Origin: Saprospiraceae bacterium | Lineage (GTDB): Bacteria; Bacteroidota; Bacteroidia; Chitinophagales; Saprospiraceae | Reading direction: 5' to 3' | Assembly (NCBI GenBank): GCA_027080725.1 | Contig: JALWRC010000043.1 | Span: forward strand, 1 to 64,000 | Length of the DNA stretch: 64,000 bases | Notes under the pieces: model-generated | What the model was told of the DNA's origin: nothing | The model's database searches: none | Seen by the model: the letters and a program-made list of their open reading frames with translations, nothing else | Translations under genes and position numbers: made by a program | Shown here: positions 16,444 through 27,200 of the stretch, one piece after another | Layout: each line of letters opens with the position of its first letter | Position numbering within the stretch: position 1 is the first letter of the stretch

Positions 16444-19400
16444 ATGAAACCATCAATCTTAGTCAAATCGTTTATTAAAAAACAGTCATTTTGCCGTAGT
16501 CACAAGCTATTGGCTCTTACACTCTTATGGGCGATATGGGGTCAAATCGCCCCCATCAACGGACAGGCGATAGAAAAAGGGATGGCGGTAGTAACACAGT
16601 ATGCAGACACCAACAACACCTCCAATCTGGTGGCAAAGTTGTATGACACAAGAAATAATTCGCTAGCCCCATTCGGTTATGACTGGTACACCCAAGATCA
16701 TTCGATAGATATTACTCCTTCCTCGTGGACATTGAGCAATTTAGGGGAGATATTCGGCATTGCGATCGACAGTATCGGAGATGTGTTTTTTGCCTCGAGC
16801 GACGTCTACCATCTGGACAGCACATTGGCCTCCGGCTATAATTCGTATAGGGGCCCGGCAGGGCCGGCAGGAATATACCGGGCGGATGCCGCAGTATTGT
16901 CCAATCTAAACATCCTGATTTCGACACATCCTGCAGCGACCCCACAGGCATCCCCATCGACGACCATTCCCAATACAGGAGGAATAGGAAACGGGCTGGG
17001 GAATATCGCCTACGACCAAAAACATCATCAACTATTTGCCTCCAACCTGGAAGATGGCAGAATATATCGTATCAGCCTAACCTCGACCCCGCCACAGGTG
17101 GTCAGTATTTACGACCCCCTTACTCCGGATGATGGCACAACTGGGATAGCACCACGGCAAGAGCAGATTTGGGGAATTGGCGTATTTACGGATACCGCAG
17201 GTATTACGCGGGTATATTTTGCACGCCGCGCCCTTCCGCCGACGATTTCAAGCGAGATACACTCCATCCCCTTGCAGTCCAGCGGCGAGTTTGGAGGAGC
17301 AAGCATATACCATAACGGCATATACGAGGGGGGGAGCACAAAGGAAATAACATTGAGCACGGCTACCTCTGACACTTCCCGGATAACAGACATTGCCTTC
17401 GCAGAGGATGGTCGTATGCTGTTGTCCGAGCGTGGTCATCCCCACCGTGCCTCTATATACGAATACCACTTTGACGGGAATTCATGGGTGCCGACCGCAA
17501 ACAGCTTTTACACCGGCAGCTACAACATACTCTTCGGGTTGGAGAGTCAGAATGCGGCAGGAGGAATCGATTACGGATACCGTCAGAGAGGAGGCAATGT
17601 CTATGGTCAATGCGATTCTATCGTATGGGCTTCGAGCAATTACATACTGAGTGCGGGTTCCGGATCCGGGCTTTATTACGGCATCCAGGGCATAAAGGCC
17701 TCGGGCAATTTACCGGTTCATTTCGGCACTTCAGGCAATGGTTTTACCGATTGGATTATTGATCTGGATGGGCAAAATACCGGCAATCCACAAATTGGCG
17801 ATGTCGAGATTTATCGATCGTCCTGTGCCACCTCCTGGTCCGGGCCTATCAATCACATCCTCGCGTGCAACGACTTACTACAAGTGTCTCTAGGGGTAGA
17901 TGGGACCATCCGGCTCAATGCGGACATTGTCACCCAAGGCCGTGGCACCAACCCGTGTTGGGTTTTCGAAATATTTACTCCACATGGTGATGTCATCCCC
18001 GGTGCGCTACTCACCTGCGAGTGGGTTGGAGAGACTCTGGATTATCAAGTCAAGGACACCTGCAACAACAATTCATGTTGGGGCAAAATCAAGTTGGAAG
18101 ACAAATACATCCCCCCGATTCTCTGTAAGAATGACACCATCCGGTGCCATCAAAGTACCTTGCCTGACAGTATAGGATTTCCGATACCGCCGACGGCCAA
18201 AGCATATCCTACTGCTGTCGACCAAAGATATACAATAGAACACTGGGACTCCTGCGGGATTGTCTCCCTTTGGTACACGGATGACCAACTGACGGATTTT
18301 GATTGCAGCTCCGATTACAAGGTCATCGTCCGGCGCTGGGACGCTGAGGATGCCTACGGCAATACCACACGGTGTTTTGACACGATACGCATCAAGCGTC
18401 CTACCGTAGCAGAGGATTTGCTGCCCGTCCCGGACACCGTCCTCTATTGTGGCGGCAATTGGGAGGAAACCGAAGGTGGTGCTCCCGCACCGGTGGTAAC
18501 CGGAAGCCCCATTCGCGAGGGATGCGATTGGATTACGACAAAATACACGGATGACATCACTTCTACTTGTGGCAATGCCTTCAGGGTCTTACGCAAGTGG
18601 ACGATTACGGATTGGTGTGCCAAAGGTGCGCTGAAGGTCAAGGAAGTGTACCAATCCATTGATGTAAGGGATACGACTGCCCCTACCCTCACTTGTCCAT
18701 CCCCTTCGGAAGTGGATACGGTCAGTACGGGGCGATACAGTTGTACTGCGGCCTATGAACTGCCCATCCCGAACCGTCCCAACAGTCCCATCCATGTTAC
18801 CGATCTCTGTTCCGGATGGAAATACCGCATCAAGCATATCCCACACCGCCGGTGGCAGCCCGGCGTACAAGACCCTGCCAATGCGGTTTGGCTTGGGGGA
18901 TTCAAACGCCCGGACGAAGCGCCTTTTTACGCGACAGGATTGGATTTGGGGAAGCATTGGTTTGAGTATGAAATCGTCGACGATTGCAATAACAAATCCA
19001 TCTGTACTGTCACCTGCATTGTTGCCGATCAAATTGCACCGGATATCGTGTGTGAAGGACATACCCAAATATCCCTGAATGACAATGGCACCCACCGCTT
19101 GTATGCTACTTCATTGGATGACGGCACGACGGACAACTGTCAAATGGACACTTTCGCTGTCCGTAGGTTGGACCATAAGAGACATTGTGGACAAGAAAAC
19201 ATCGCCTATCATCCCTTCATCTCCTTCTGCTGCGACGATGTCGGGAAGACCATCATGGTAGAGCTCTTGGCCGTAGACAAGGCCGGCAATGCCTCCACCT
19301 GTATGGTCGAGGTCGAGGTGGGAGAAAAAATCGCCCCTACTATAATTCCCCCGACGGATTTGACCATAGATTGCAGGTACGACTTCGACTTGGATGATTT

Positions 19401-21795
19401 GGACTCCTATTTTGGCAAAATCGCCACGGACGATGCATCGAGAAAAAACATCTACCTCAAAAACGACGGACACTACAGCCCGTCTAACAATTGGCTGGCC
19501 GGAAAAGACGGTCTGGCCTATGACAACTGCGGCCCCATCACCATTACTGACACTGCGGATATTGATCTCGAGTGCGGGAGCGGGACCATCGTGCGTACCT
19601 TTACGGTCACCGATGCCGCCCGATTGACGGCTTCAGCCACTCAAACCATTACCATCGAGGATTTGACCCCTTTCACGGAAAAGGACATTCACTGGCCGAA
19701 AGACGTATTGGACCCGCCATTTGAAACAGATTGTACAAAGGGGATAGACACCCGCCCCTCGACCAAAACCCGGGTAGATAGCGCCTATGGATTCAGGAAT
19801 TTGGATTGTGCCCATATCGCCGTAACCTATTCCGACAAAATATTCTACGAACAGACCGATGCCTGCTACAAGATTATTCGCACCTGGACAGTGGTCGACT
19901 GGTGTACCTACGAGAAAAATGGCCGGGAAGAATGGGAGCACACCCAATTGATAAAAGTCGCCAACCATATTCCTCCGGTCATCTCCTCCGCTACTTGCAG
20001 AGATACAATCATCTGCGATTCCTCCGCATTCATAAAAGACGGCATCTGTAGCGGTCGTGTGCAGTTTAGCCCGATGGCTACGGATGATTGTACCCCTTCC
20101 GGTGAGATCCAATGGAGTTATCGTTTGGACGAAGGCAATAGCGGCACATTTGGGCCCCTGGTCAAGAGTTCGATATTCAATCGCGTGCTCCCCATAGGAG
20201 TGCATCGCGTCAAGTGGTTTGCAGAAGATGGATGTGGCAATGTAAGCAGTTGCATCAAGACCTTCGAGATAAAAGAATGCAAGCCCCCCACCCCGTATTG
20301 CAGGGATGAGATTGTCACGGTGGTCATGCCCAACTCCGGTTCCATCGCGGTTACCGCCAAAAGATTTGATATCGGTGCATATGACAACTGTACCGCCGAT
20401 GAAGACATCGTAGTATCCTTCACTCCGGACGGACAGACATCACAACTCATTTTCACCTGTGCAGACCTGCGTGGAAGGAGTGTTTTGGACACCCTCCTCT
20501 CCGTGTATTTTATAGATGAGAGCGGCAATTCGGAATACTGCAATGTGCATGTCAAGATTCAGGCAAACGGGCATTGTGCCGGCAACAACCTGTCGATATC
20601 CGGCACCATTGAGACCTTCAATGGCTCCGCCATTGATGATGTCCACCTCACACTGTTTTCCAAAGGGGCTAATCAACCCATTGCCGAACAAGATGCCGAT
20701 GGAGCGTATCGCTTCGACCATCTCAGGGGGGGCAAGGATTACGAAATCCGTACCACAATGAGGACCGATTGGCGAAATAGTATCAATACCCGCGATCTGG
20801 TTGCCATTAAGAAGCACTTGCTGTCGGTAACGGATTTAGATGAGGCGTGGGAATATATCGCGGCGGATGTCAACAACTCGAAGACCATCAGCACAGCCGA
20901 TATTTTGCATTTGCGCAAACTCATTTTGGGAAAAACGCATGAGCTCTCTAAAAGCGATTCGTGGGTATTCTATGACAGCCAAATCGACTTGGATGACCTT
21001 AAGACACTACAGGACAACAAAGGCGTCCTCTACGTAAACGACCTTCAGAGTGACGATAAAAACGCGCATCTCGTAGGGATTAAAATCGGGGATGTCACCG
21101 GAGAAATCAACGGCGTTCGCGAAGATCCGTCGAATAATCCACTCCTCAATGTCCACCTATCCACACATACAATGGGCAATGGGCATATAGTCTACGATTT
21201 CATATCAGATAATAACATACTGCTGGAAGGAATCCAAGGGACGATTGAATTGCCCGGTAAAATTATCGCAATATATGGGGGCCGTCTCGCCCCTACGCCT
21301 GAGGAATACCATATTTTTGATTCTGGCATAGCGACATATGCCTGGTTTGATCCGGATGGGCGGAGCATCTCCGGAGGAGATACATTACTTCACATCGAAT
21401 CGGTGCCCTTGGCAGATGATCATACGGGAAGGCCGGCTACCATCTCCAGTAACATCACCTTAAACCGTGTATTTGCCGTCGATGGCCCCTCAGGAATACT
21501 ATCCATTACGTCGAGAGCAAATAGGTCCAATGAAGATTTGGTCCTCTATCCTAACCGTCCTAATCCCGCATCGACATACAGCGATATTTGCTTCGAAAAT
21601 CAACGTGGCGATAATGTGCAGATCAGGGTCTATGACATTAGAAGCAAACTCCTTTTTACGCATGAAATGGCAGGCAAGAAGGGGTACAGTGAATATCGCC
21701 TGCCGGTCGACCGGATTATGAAGGAGAAAGGCGTCATCTTGTACTCCGTAACGATCGGACAGCAAACGAAAACCGGAAAAATCATCATCCAATGA
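16444..21795 (+). CDS. Giant surface protein: beta-propeller, HYR-like repeats, dockerin-like pair, T9SS tail
   Basis: This is a 1783-residue exported protein. A long signal peptide ends near INGQA. Residues about 40-470 look like a beta-propeller, with recurrent GEIFGIAIDSIGDVFFAS, GNIAYDQKHHQLFAS and DIAFAEDGRMLLSERGH units. A long run of cysteine-containing HYR-like repeats follows, with TDNC and DxxGN motifs. A dockerin-like EF-hand pair lies near 1447-1500 (INTRDLVAIKKHLL and AADVNNSKTISTADILHLRK). A cohesin-like segment and a T9SS tail complete it. It is a full-length but diverged paralogue of the gene at 47230. The stop overlaps the next gene by four bases. Confidence 0.85.
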   Translation: MKPSILVKSFIKKQSFCRSHKLLALTLLWAIWGQIAPINGQAIEKGMAVVTQYADTNNTSNLVAKLYDTRNNSLAPFGYDWYTQDHSIDITPSSWTLSNLGEIFGIAIDSIGDVFFASSDVYHLDSTLASGYNSYRGPAGPAGIYRADAAVLSNLNILISTHPAATPQASPSTTIPNTGGIGNGLGNIAYDQKHHQLFASNLEDGRIYRISLTSTPPQVVSIYDPLTPDDGTTGIAPRQEQIWGIGVFTDTAGITRVYFARRALPPTISSEIHSIPLQSSGEFGGASIYHNGIYEGGSTKEITLSTATSDTSRITDIAFAEDGRMLLSERGHPHRASIYEYHFDGNSWVPTANSFYTGSYNILFGLESQNAAGGIDYGYRQRGGNVYGQCDSIVWASSNYILSAGSGSGLYYGIQGIKASGNLPVHFGTSGNGFTDWIIDLDGQNTGNPQIGDVEIYRSSCATSWSGPINHILACNDLLQVSLGVDGTIRLNADIVTQGRGTNPCWVFEIFTPHGDVIPGALLTCEWVGETLDYQVKDTCNNNSCWGKIKLEDKYIPPILCKNDTIRCHQSTLPDSIGFPIPPTAKAYPTAVDQRYTIEHWDSCGIVSLWYTDDQLTDFDCSSDYKVIVRRWDAEDAYGNTTRCFDTIRIKRPTVAEDLLPVPDTVLYCGGNWEETEGGAPAPVVTGSPIREGCDWITTKYTDDITSTCGNAFRVLRKWTITDWCAKGALKVKEVYQSIDVRDTTAPTLTCPSPSEVDTVSTGRYSCTAAYELPIPNRPNSPIHVTDLCSGWKYRIKHIPHRRWQPGVQDPANAVWLGGFKRPDEAPFYATGLDLGKHWFEYEIVDDCNNKSICTVTCIVADQIAPDIVCEGHTQISLNDNGTHRLYATSLDDGTTDNCQMDTFAVRRLDHKRHCGQENIAYHPFISFCCDDVGKTIMVELLAVDKAGNASTCMVEVEVGEKIAPTIIPPTDLTIDCRYDFDLDDLDSYFGKIATDDASRKNIYLKNDGHYSPSNNWLAGKDGLAYDNCGPITITDTADIDLECGSGTIVRTFTVTDAARLTASATQTITIEDLTPFTEKDIHWPKDVLDPPFETDCTKGIDTRPSTKTRVDSAYGFRNLDCAHIAVTYSDKIFYEQTDACYKIIRTWTVVDWCTYEKNGREEWEHTQLIKVANHIPPVISSATCRDTIICDSSAFIKDGICSGRVQFSPMATDDCTPSGEIQWSYRLDEGNSGTFGPLVKSSIFNRVLPIGVHRVKWFAEDGCGNVSSCIKTFEIKECKPPTPYCRDEIVTVVMPNSGSIAVTAKRFDIGAYDNCTADEDIVVSFTPDGQTSQLIFTCADLRGRSVLDTLLSVYFIDESGNSEYCNVHVKIQANGHCAGNNLSISGTIETFNGSAIDDVHLTLFSKGANQPIAEQDADGAYRFDHLRGGKDYEIRTTMRTDWRNSINTRDLVAIKKHLLSVTDLDEAWEYIAADVNNSKTISTADILHLRKLILGKTHELSKSDSWVFYDSQIDLDDLKTLQDNKGVLYVNDLQSDDKNAHLVGIKIGDVTGEINGVREDPSNNPLLNVHLSTHTMGNGHIVYDFISDNNILLEGIQGTIELPGKIIAIYGGRLAPTPEEYHIFDSGIATYAWFDPDGRSISGGDTLLHIESVPLADDHTGRPATISSNITLNRVFAVDGPSGILSITSRANRSNEDLVLYPNRPNPASTYSDICFENQRGDNVQIRVYDIRSKLLFTHEMAGKKGYSEYRLPVDRIMKEKGVILYSVTIGQQTKTGKIIIQ

Positions 21796-22421
21796 GAGCG
21801 GCGAGTCCCCTGCCTGACAAAAAGGCACTCATTGTCTTTGCGAAACAGCCAGAAGCGGGAAGCGTAAAGACGAGGATAGCCAAGACCACCGGAGACCAAC
21901 ATGCATTGGAAATCTACCAGGAGTTGCTCGGGATTTTGTTAAAAACACTTGAATCCTTACAGGTCCCCGTCTATCTATATGCGGACCGTCACCCGGTTTT
22001 TGACCGGGAGAAGACCGGATTCTACAATCGAATACAAAGAGGGGAGCATCTTGGAGAAAAAATGAAAGACGCATTTCGAGAGGTATTTGAAGAGGGGTAT
22101 GAAAAGGTCATAATAATAGGTTCAGACTGCCCTTATCTCACAGAAGGAACCTTATCGGACGCTTTTAAAACGTTAGAGCAGACAGATATTTGCATGGGCC
22201 CCAGCCTGGATGGCGGGTACTATCTCTTGGGAATGCGGGCATTTTACCCGGCCATCTTTGAAGATATACCATGGAGCACACCGGTCGTACTCCGGGAGAC
22301 ATTGGACAAAGCGACACAAAACTTTTTGTCAACGGCTATGTTGATTCCATTGGAAGATATAGATACCTTTGAGGCATGGAAGGCCTACAAAAGAAAAACA
22401 AATGGCAAAGAAAAAAAATAA
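21792..22421 (+). CDS. TIGR04282-type glycosyltransferase (DUF2064)
   Basis: The 209-residue protein matches the TIGR04282/DUF2064 family, GT-A-like nucleotidyl/glycosyl transferases related to CofC. Visible motifs are ALIVFAKQPEAGSVKTRIA near residues 13-31, the metal-binding-like IIGSDCPYLT near 113-122, and PSLDGGYYLLGM near 140-151. Substrate is unknown. The start ATG overlaps the TGA of the upstream giant surface gene (ATGA), suggesting translational coupling, and its 3' end overlaps the RNase H gene by 20 bases. Confidence 0.85.
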   Translation: MRAASPLPDKKALIVFAKQPEAGSVKTRIAKTTGDQHALEIYQELLGILLKTLESLQVPVYLYADRHPVFDREKTGFYNRIQRGEHLGEKMKDAFREVFEEGYEKVIIIGSDCPYLTEGTLSDAFKTLEQTDICMGPSLDGGYYLLGMRAFYPAIFEDIPWSTPVVLRETLDKATQNFLSTAMLIPLEDIDTFEAWKAYKRKTNGKEKK

Positions 22422-23049
22422 TTATTACGTTGTTTGGAACGGTGTACGCCCGGGCATTTATGAGAGCTGGGCTGATTGCCAAGTACAGATCAAGGGATAT
22501 CCGGGCGCTAAATATATGGGATTCAAAACGCTAAGAGCAGCGGAAGAAGCCTACCATAGCAGTCCTCAGGAATATTATAAACGCAAGGATTCTGAAGATT
22601 TATTTACCGCCGCCGGCCTCTCATCCAATCCCGTATCCAATATCATACAAGACAGTTGGTCGGTAGATGGCGCCTGCAGTGGCAACCCGGGCAAAATGGA
22701 GTACAGAGGGGTCCATACCCACTCCCGCGATGAAATATTCCGGGTGGGTCCCCTTCCCGGCGGGACCAATAACATCGGGGAAATACTCGCTATCGTACAC
22801 GCCCTCGCCCTCTTGGATAAAAAAGGAGACACCACTACTCCCATCTACACCGATAGCCTCACTGCGAAGGGCTGGTACAAAAAGAAAAAAATCAATACCA
22901 AGTTGGAACCCACTCCCCAGAATAAGAAAGTCATCGAACTCGTACAACGAGCAGAAAAATGGATGCAAACCCACAATCCACCCAACCAAGTGCTCAAATG
23001 GGATACAGAGAGTTGGGGAGAAATACCGGCAGATTATGGTAGAAAATAA
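22402..23049 (+). CDS. rnhA: Ribonuclease HI with N-terminal viroplasmin (RNA/DNA hybrid-binding) domain
   Basis: The enzyme degrades RNA in RNA-DNA hybrids. Start ATG 22402 opens MAKKKNNYYVVWNG, the conserved beginning of the Caulimovirus-VI-like domain (WNGVRPGIYESWADCQVQIKGYPGAKYMGF, residues 11-43). The RNase H domain has WSVDGACSGNPGK (catalytic Asp near 89), GGTNNIGEILAIVHAL (catalytic Glu near 128) and IYTDS (catalytic Asp near 150). This Bacteroidota subfamily usually ends much as seen here. It overlaps the glycosyltransferase by 20 bases and faces def. Confidence 0.92.
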   Translation: MAKKKNNYYVVWNGVRPGIYESWADCQVQIKGYPGAKYMGFKTLRAAEEAYHSSPQEYYKRKDSEDLFTAAGLSSNPVSNIIQDSWSVDGACSGNPGKMEYRGVHTHSRDEIFRVGPLPGGTNNIGEILAIVHALALLDKKGDTTTPIYTDSLTAKGWYKKKKINTKLEPTPQNKKVIELVQRAEKWMQTHNPPNQVLKWDTESWGEIPADYGRK

Positions 23050-23085
23050 TACTTTTCCTGTCATTCTCCCCTACCCCAAACAAAA

Positions 23086-23643
23086 TTAAAATCGCGCAAA
23101 CTCCATCGGATACTTCAGGTTAATCTTGGCCTGCTTAATTTTGTCCAACTTTTTTTGAACGCGCTTCTTTTTGAGTGGCTTTAGCAGGTCGGTAAACAGT
23201 ATCCCCTCAATGTGATCGTACTCGTGTTGGATGACACGCGCATCCATCCCCGTAAAGGTCTCTTCGTGCAACTGAAAGGCGGTATCGTAATACTTTATCC
23301 TAATATCAGGAGGACGAGTCACATCGCCATTGATATCCGGGATACTCAAACAGCCCTCCTCATAATCCCAAGGTTCTCCGGATTCATCCAGCATCTGCGG
23401 ATTGATAAAAGCTCTTTTTATCCCATCTTTTTCTTTGTCAATCTGTACGGTATCAACAATAAACAATCGCAGGGCTTTCCCGATTTGAGGCGCCGCAAGC
23501 CCGACCCCGGATGCATTGTACATCGTCTCAAACATGTCTTCGATCAACTTTAAGACAGCATCCGAAGGAGCCTCAATCTCCCGGGTCTTTTGTCGCAATA
23601 CCGGATGTCCAAAGGCGTAAATAGGTAAAATCATATTAAACAA
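23086..23643 (-). CDS. def: Peptide deformylase
   Basis: This metalloenzyme removes the formyl group from nascent N-terminal formyl-methionine. All three motifs are present: GVGLAAPQIG near residue 46, EEGCLSIP near 95 with the metal-binding Cys, and QHEYDHIEGILF near 138 with the HExxH metal ligands and catalytic Glu. The 185-residue length is typical. The start may be the second Met (23634, MILPIYAFGHPVLR), which matches the family better. The gene lies 12 bases after ruvX, so the two form an operon. Confidence 0.96.
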   Translation of the reverse strand: MFNMILPIYAFGHPVLRQKTREIEAPSDAVLKLIEDMFETMYNASGVGLAAPQIGKALRLFIVDTVQIDKEKDGIKRAFINPQMLDESGEPWDYEEGCLSIPDINGDVTRPPDIRIKYYDTAFQLHEETFTGMDARVIQHEYDHIEGILFTDLLKPLKKKRVQKKLDKIKQAKINLKYPMEFARF

Positions 23644-23655
23644 ATATTACATATA

Positions 23656-24066
23656 TCAAATGTGGCCTAAATAATCTTGCAAGATCAAGACAGCACTCAT
23701 TTTATCAACCAGCCCCTTTTGCCGCCGCTTCTTTTTGGTAGCCCCGGAAGCCAAAATGACCACTTTTGCCAAAGCGGAACTGAAGGACTCGTCATGAAAA
23801 ACAATGTCTGTACCCGGGAAACGCTTAGAGAGCGCACGTCCTAAATCCTCAACATCCTGCGCCAAATAAGAACTACCCGGATCTAACTGCCCGGGATGTC
23901 CTATCACAATTTCATCCACTGTCTCCACAGCCGTATATTCTTTCAAATAGGCCACCAACCGATTGGACTCCACCGTATCGAGACCACTCACTATTATCCG
24001 GTCCGGATCGGTAACTGCCAATCCCGTACGTTTGCGTCCATAATCTATACAAAGAATCCTAGCCAT
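23656..24066 (-). CDS. ruvX: Putative pre-16S rRNA nuclease / Holliday junction resolvase-like YqgF
   Basis: The 136-residue RNase H-fold protein begins MARILCIDYGRKRTGLAVTD, the diagnostic YqgF start with the first acidic residue. It continues with EIVIGHPGQLDPGS and ends with HDESFSSALAKVVI and the C-terminal VDKMSAVLILQDYL acidic motif. The family matures the 5' end of 16S rRNA. I take ATG 24066; six additional upstream residues in the open frame are not family-like. Co-transcribed with def. Confidence 0.93.
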   Translation of the reverse strand: MARILCIDYGRKRTGLAVTDPDRIIVSGLDTVESNRLVAYLKEYTAVETVDEIVIGHPGQLDPGSSYLAQDVEDLGRALSKRFPGTDIVFHDESFSSALAKVVILASGATKKKRRQKGLVDKMSAVLILQDYLGHI

Positions 24067-24148
24067 ATATAATAAGTGTAACACTTATAAATTAAAGCTG
24101 TTCTTGTATGTATGACAAACTGCAAATAGGATGGGTAATCCACCCACC

Positions 24149-24184
24149 AAAAAAAAGCCCTCCCTCGCACGTTGCGAAGGAGGG
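24149..24184 (-). terminator. Rho-independent terminator of the giant gene at 24231
   Basis: On the minus strand, CCCTCCTTCGCA pairs with TGCGAGGGAGGG, followed by a run of eight T. It lies 47 bases after the stop of the minus-strand surface gene. Confidence 0.85.
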
Positions 24185-24230
24185 ACCCATCCCAAAAACA
24201 GTAAACTTCTTAGAACAAAACGATATTAGC

Positions 24231-27200
24231 CTATTTGAAAATCACCATTTTCTTAGTTCCTGTGAATCCATCAGTATCCAACTGATAGTACATCACGCCA
24301 CTGGCATTCATTTCCTCTGTAGAAATGGTGATGGTGTTCATACCTTTCACCCCTTGTACTTTTCTCACCAAAGCGACTTTTCCTTCCATATTGTAAATAG
24401 TCAACACAGCCGGAGCATCTTTTGGCATTTCAAATGAGATAGTCGTCTCATCTACAAACGGGTTAGGTACATTCTGATACAATACAAATCTCGGAGTTGG
24501 AGCACTCTTATCTGTAAATCTCAATGAGAGATTGGACATTGTCAAATGGGCATCATACGCTTCAGGCGTAAGTTGATCTGCAGCAATTCGCAATGCATCG
24601 GAGAGCTTTGCACCCGAGTGAGTAGCTTTGAACTTTAATGTAAACAGTACATCACCTTTGTTTACATGGATGGTATTGGCGTTATTCCAACTCATCAATA
24701 AGGCTCCACGGCTCACATTTTTAATTCCAAAATTATCCACACTTAACGCAGCACTACCGGACTCATACCCGATAAATTTCATATTGTCAGCGTCAAAGTT
24801 GAATCCCATTTGGAATCCTGACAACACCGCGTCAGCATCCAATCTAAACGGTACTTCAACAATTTCTCCTTGTCTTAAAGCAACATCAGATGTCACCATA
24901 TCTATTGTAGTTATTCCTCTAGTCGTAGAGCCTGAATTCAATCCATTGGCACCGTTATCCAGGGTCAAATCACCCAATTTGACGCCAATGAAGTCAACAT
25001 GGTTCATATTTCGAACAAATGGATCCAGGTGATAGGACTCAGGGAATCCCCATGGATTTTTCGGATCCTGGAACTTGTGCGCCTTATCTACAAATCTCCA
25101 GGATTTGTTGTTTGGCAAGCTCTTAATTTTACCGAGAATCAATTTACGGAGTATTAAGATATCTGCAGTTGAGATACCGTCATTCTGATTGGCATCCGCA
25201 GCTATTAATAAATATGGATTTGTAATATCTTTCTTACCCAAGAGATACATTTGGATAGCTACCAGGTCTCTGGTGTTTACTCCTTTCAATGGGTTACTTG
25301 CACTTGCCGGAACCACCTCATAAGAACCACCGAATGGCATCTTAGGGAAGGTGAATTTACCATCCTTTCCTGTTTTAACTACAGGAAGGTTGCTCACTTG
25401 TACTTCGACATCTACTTGGTTCAATCCTGTATTGGATACGTTGGATATTAGTCCTTGGATCGTTCCCTTTTTCAACGGGCTGGTACAAACCCCATTGTTG
25501 TCTTGTACGATGATGGAAGTCTTACATCTCGATTGATTGCCTGTCAAGCGATCCGTTACCCAAAGGGTTACGCTGCGCTGTCCCAAACTATCACAAGTAT
25601 ATCGAATAGATTTTATCGAAGTATCTTGGTCAAATGACAGGGTTATAGGATTATTGCAGACTCCGGCAGAACCATTATCCACATCCGATGCCCAGACATC
25701 CAACATTCCCGCATCCGGCACTCCGTCATCGTCGGTATCCATAGGCATCAAGTTGATGACCACTCCCGACTTACAATAAGCTATAGGAGCTTTACAATTG
25801 ATAACTTTGAACGTACGGCTCTTCACAATTCTATTGCCACATCGGTCTTCAAAGATAAACTTGATACAATGGGACCCCAGAGGCAACTGCTTATCGAGGA
25901 CGATGGAGTCTCCCAGCCCACTCTTTGTCTCATCGTATATATTATCACAATCCAAATCCAAATGATACTCCCATCTCAATTCTGATCCAGGGGTACAGCT
26001 ATCACTACCCTTGGCAACCAACTTAACCGGGCCTTTCTTACAATCCGGATCGTAAGAACAGAATGATGTATCCGCAGGGGGCAACTTTGTAAAGGTAGGA
26101 TCGACATTGTCAATAATCTTGATTACCTGATCCCAAGTCCATTGTGGATATATATTATTTCCCGCATTATCCTTAGTAAACTGGCACCAATCAATCACTC
26201 TCCATTTACGCACCACTTTAAAGCATGCTACATTGGCATTGAAGAATTTATACACTTCATCTGTATAGTCAAACCCTACGAGATTGCATTCGTTCTCTGC
26301 AATGAACTTAGGCACACCACTAACTGCAGTATCAATATCCGCAGGATTCATACATCCTATCAATGTCTTATCCGTCGGCCACTTTATTTGATTTTTGTCA
26401 GCGTTAAAAGGCTTCGGATTAACAAAGTAAATATATTGGTAACACCATGCATCCGGATTTGATCCATCCGAAGCATGGAAGCCTCTTCTGATATATCCCA
26501 CCCCACATTGATTTCGGTGATCTTGATAATCGGAAGTGATAGTCACGTTGCAGTTATCATGCGCAACTCCATCCTTAAAGGAAGTAATATCCAAAGCTGC
26601 CCGGTCTTCATACAAATTAATCTTTGTTTTAGCACTACAATTAAGAGGGCCATCTATTGAAGAGTGGAACATATCTCCATTCTTATAAGTTGTCCATGCA
26701 CGAATACCGCAAGAGGAGATCGCCGCAGGATAAATCTGTGTAAATGGACCGTACAAACTATACTCCTTTCGCTTGTACTTATTGTCTACTACTTTACCAA
26801 AGTATTTGTCCATGGAATCAATTTCAAACTTATAAGTACAGGGTACAATTAGGTTGGGTGGACATGAAATAATTGGCCCTTGTTTGTCTTGTACTTCTAC
26901 AGAAACCATGCACGTGTTGGAGTTTTTGTTGCAGTCCCAAACTCTGAAGGCCACCATAACGGTATTTCCTACGTCTTCACAACAGAATTCAACATACTTT
27001 CTCCACCCTACATTTTGGTTGCACGCTGCACCGTTATCCATTCTTCTCACCTCAAAGCTGTCGATACAACAATCGTCATAACTTCCATTATCAAACACAT
27101 CCGCATATACATGAATCGTGGAGTCATAAGTCAAAGAAACCGTCGTATTGGTCAAGCAGACAGCTACAGGAGCAGTTTTATCCTCAACAGTAACCTTAAT

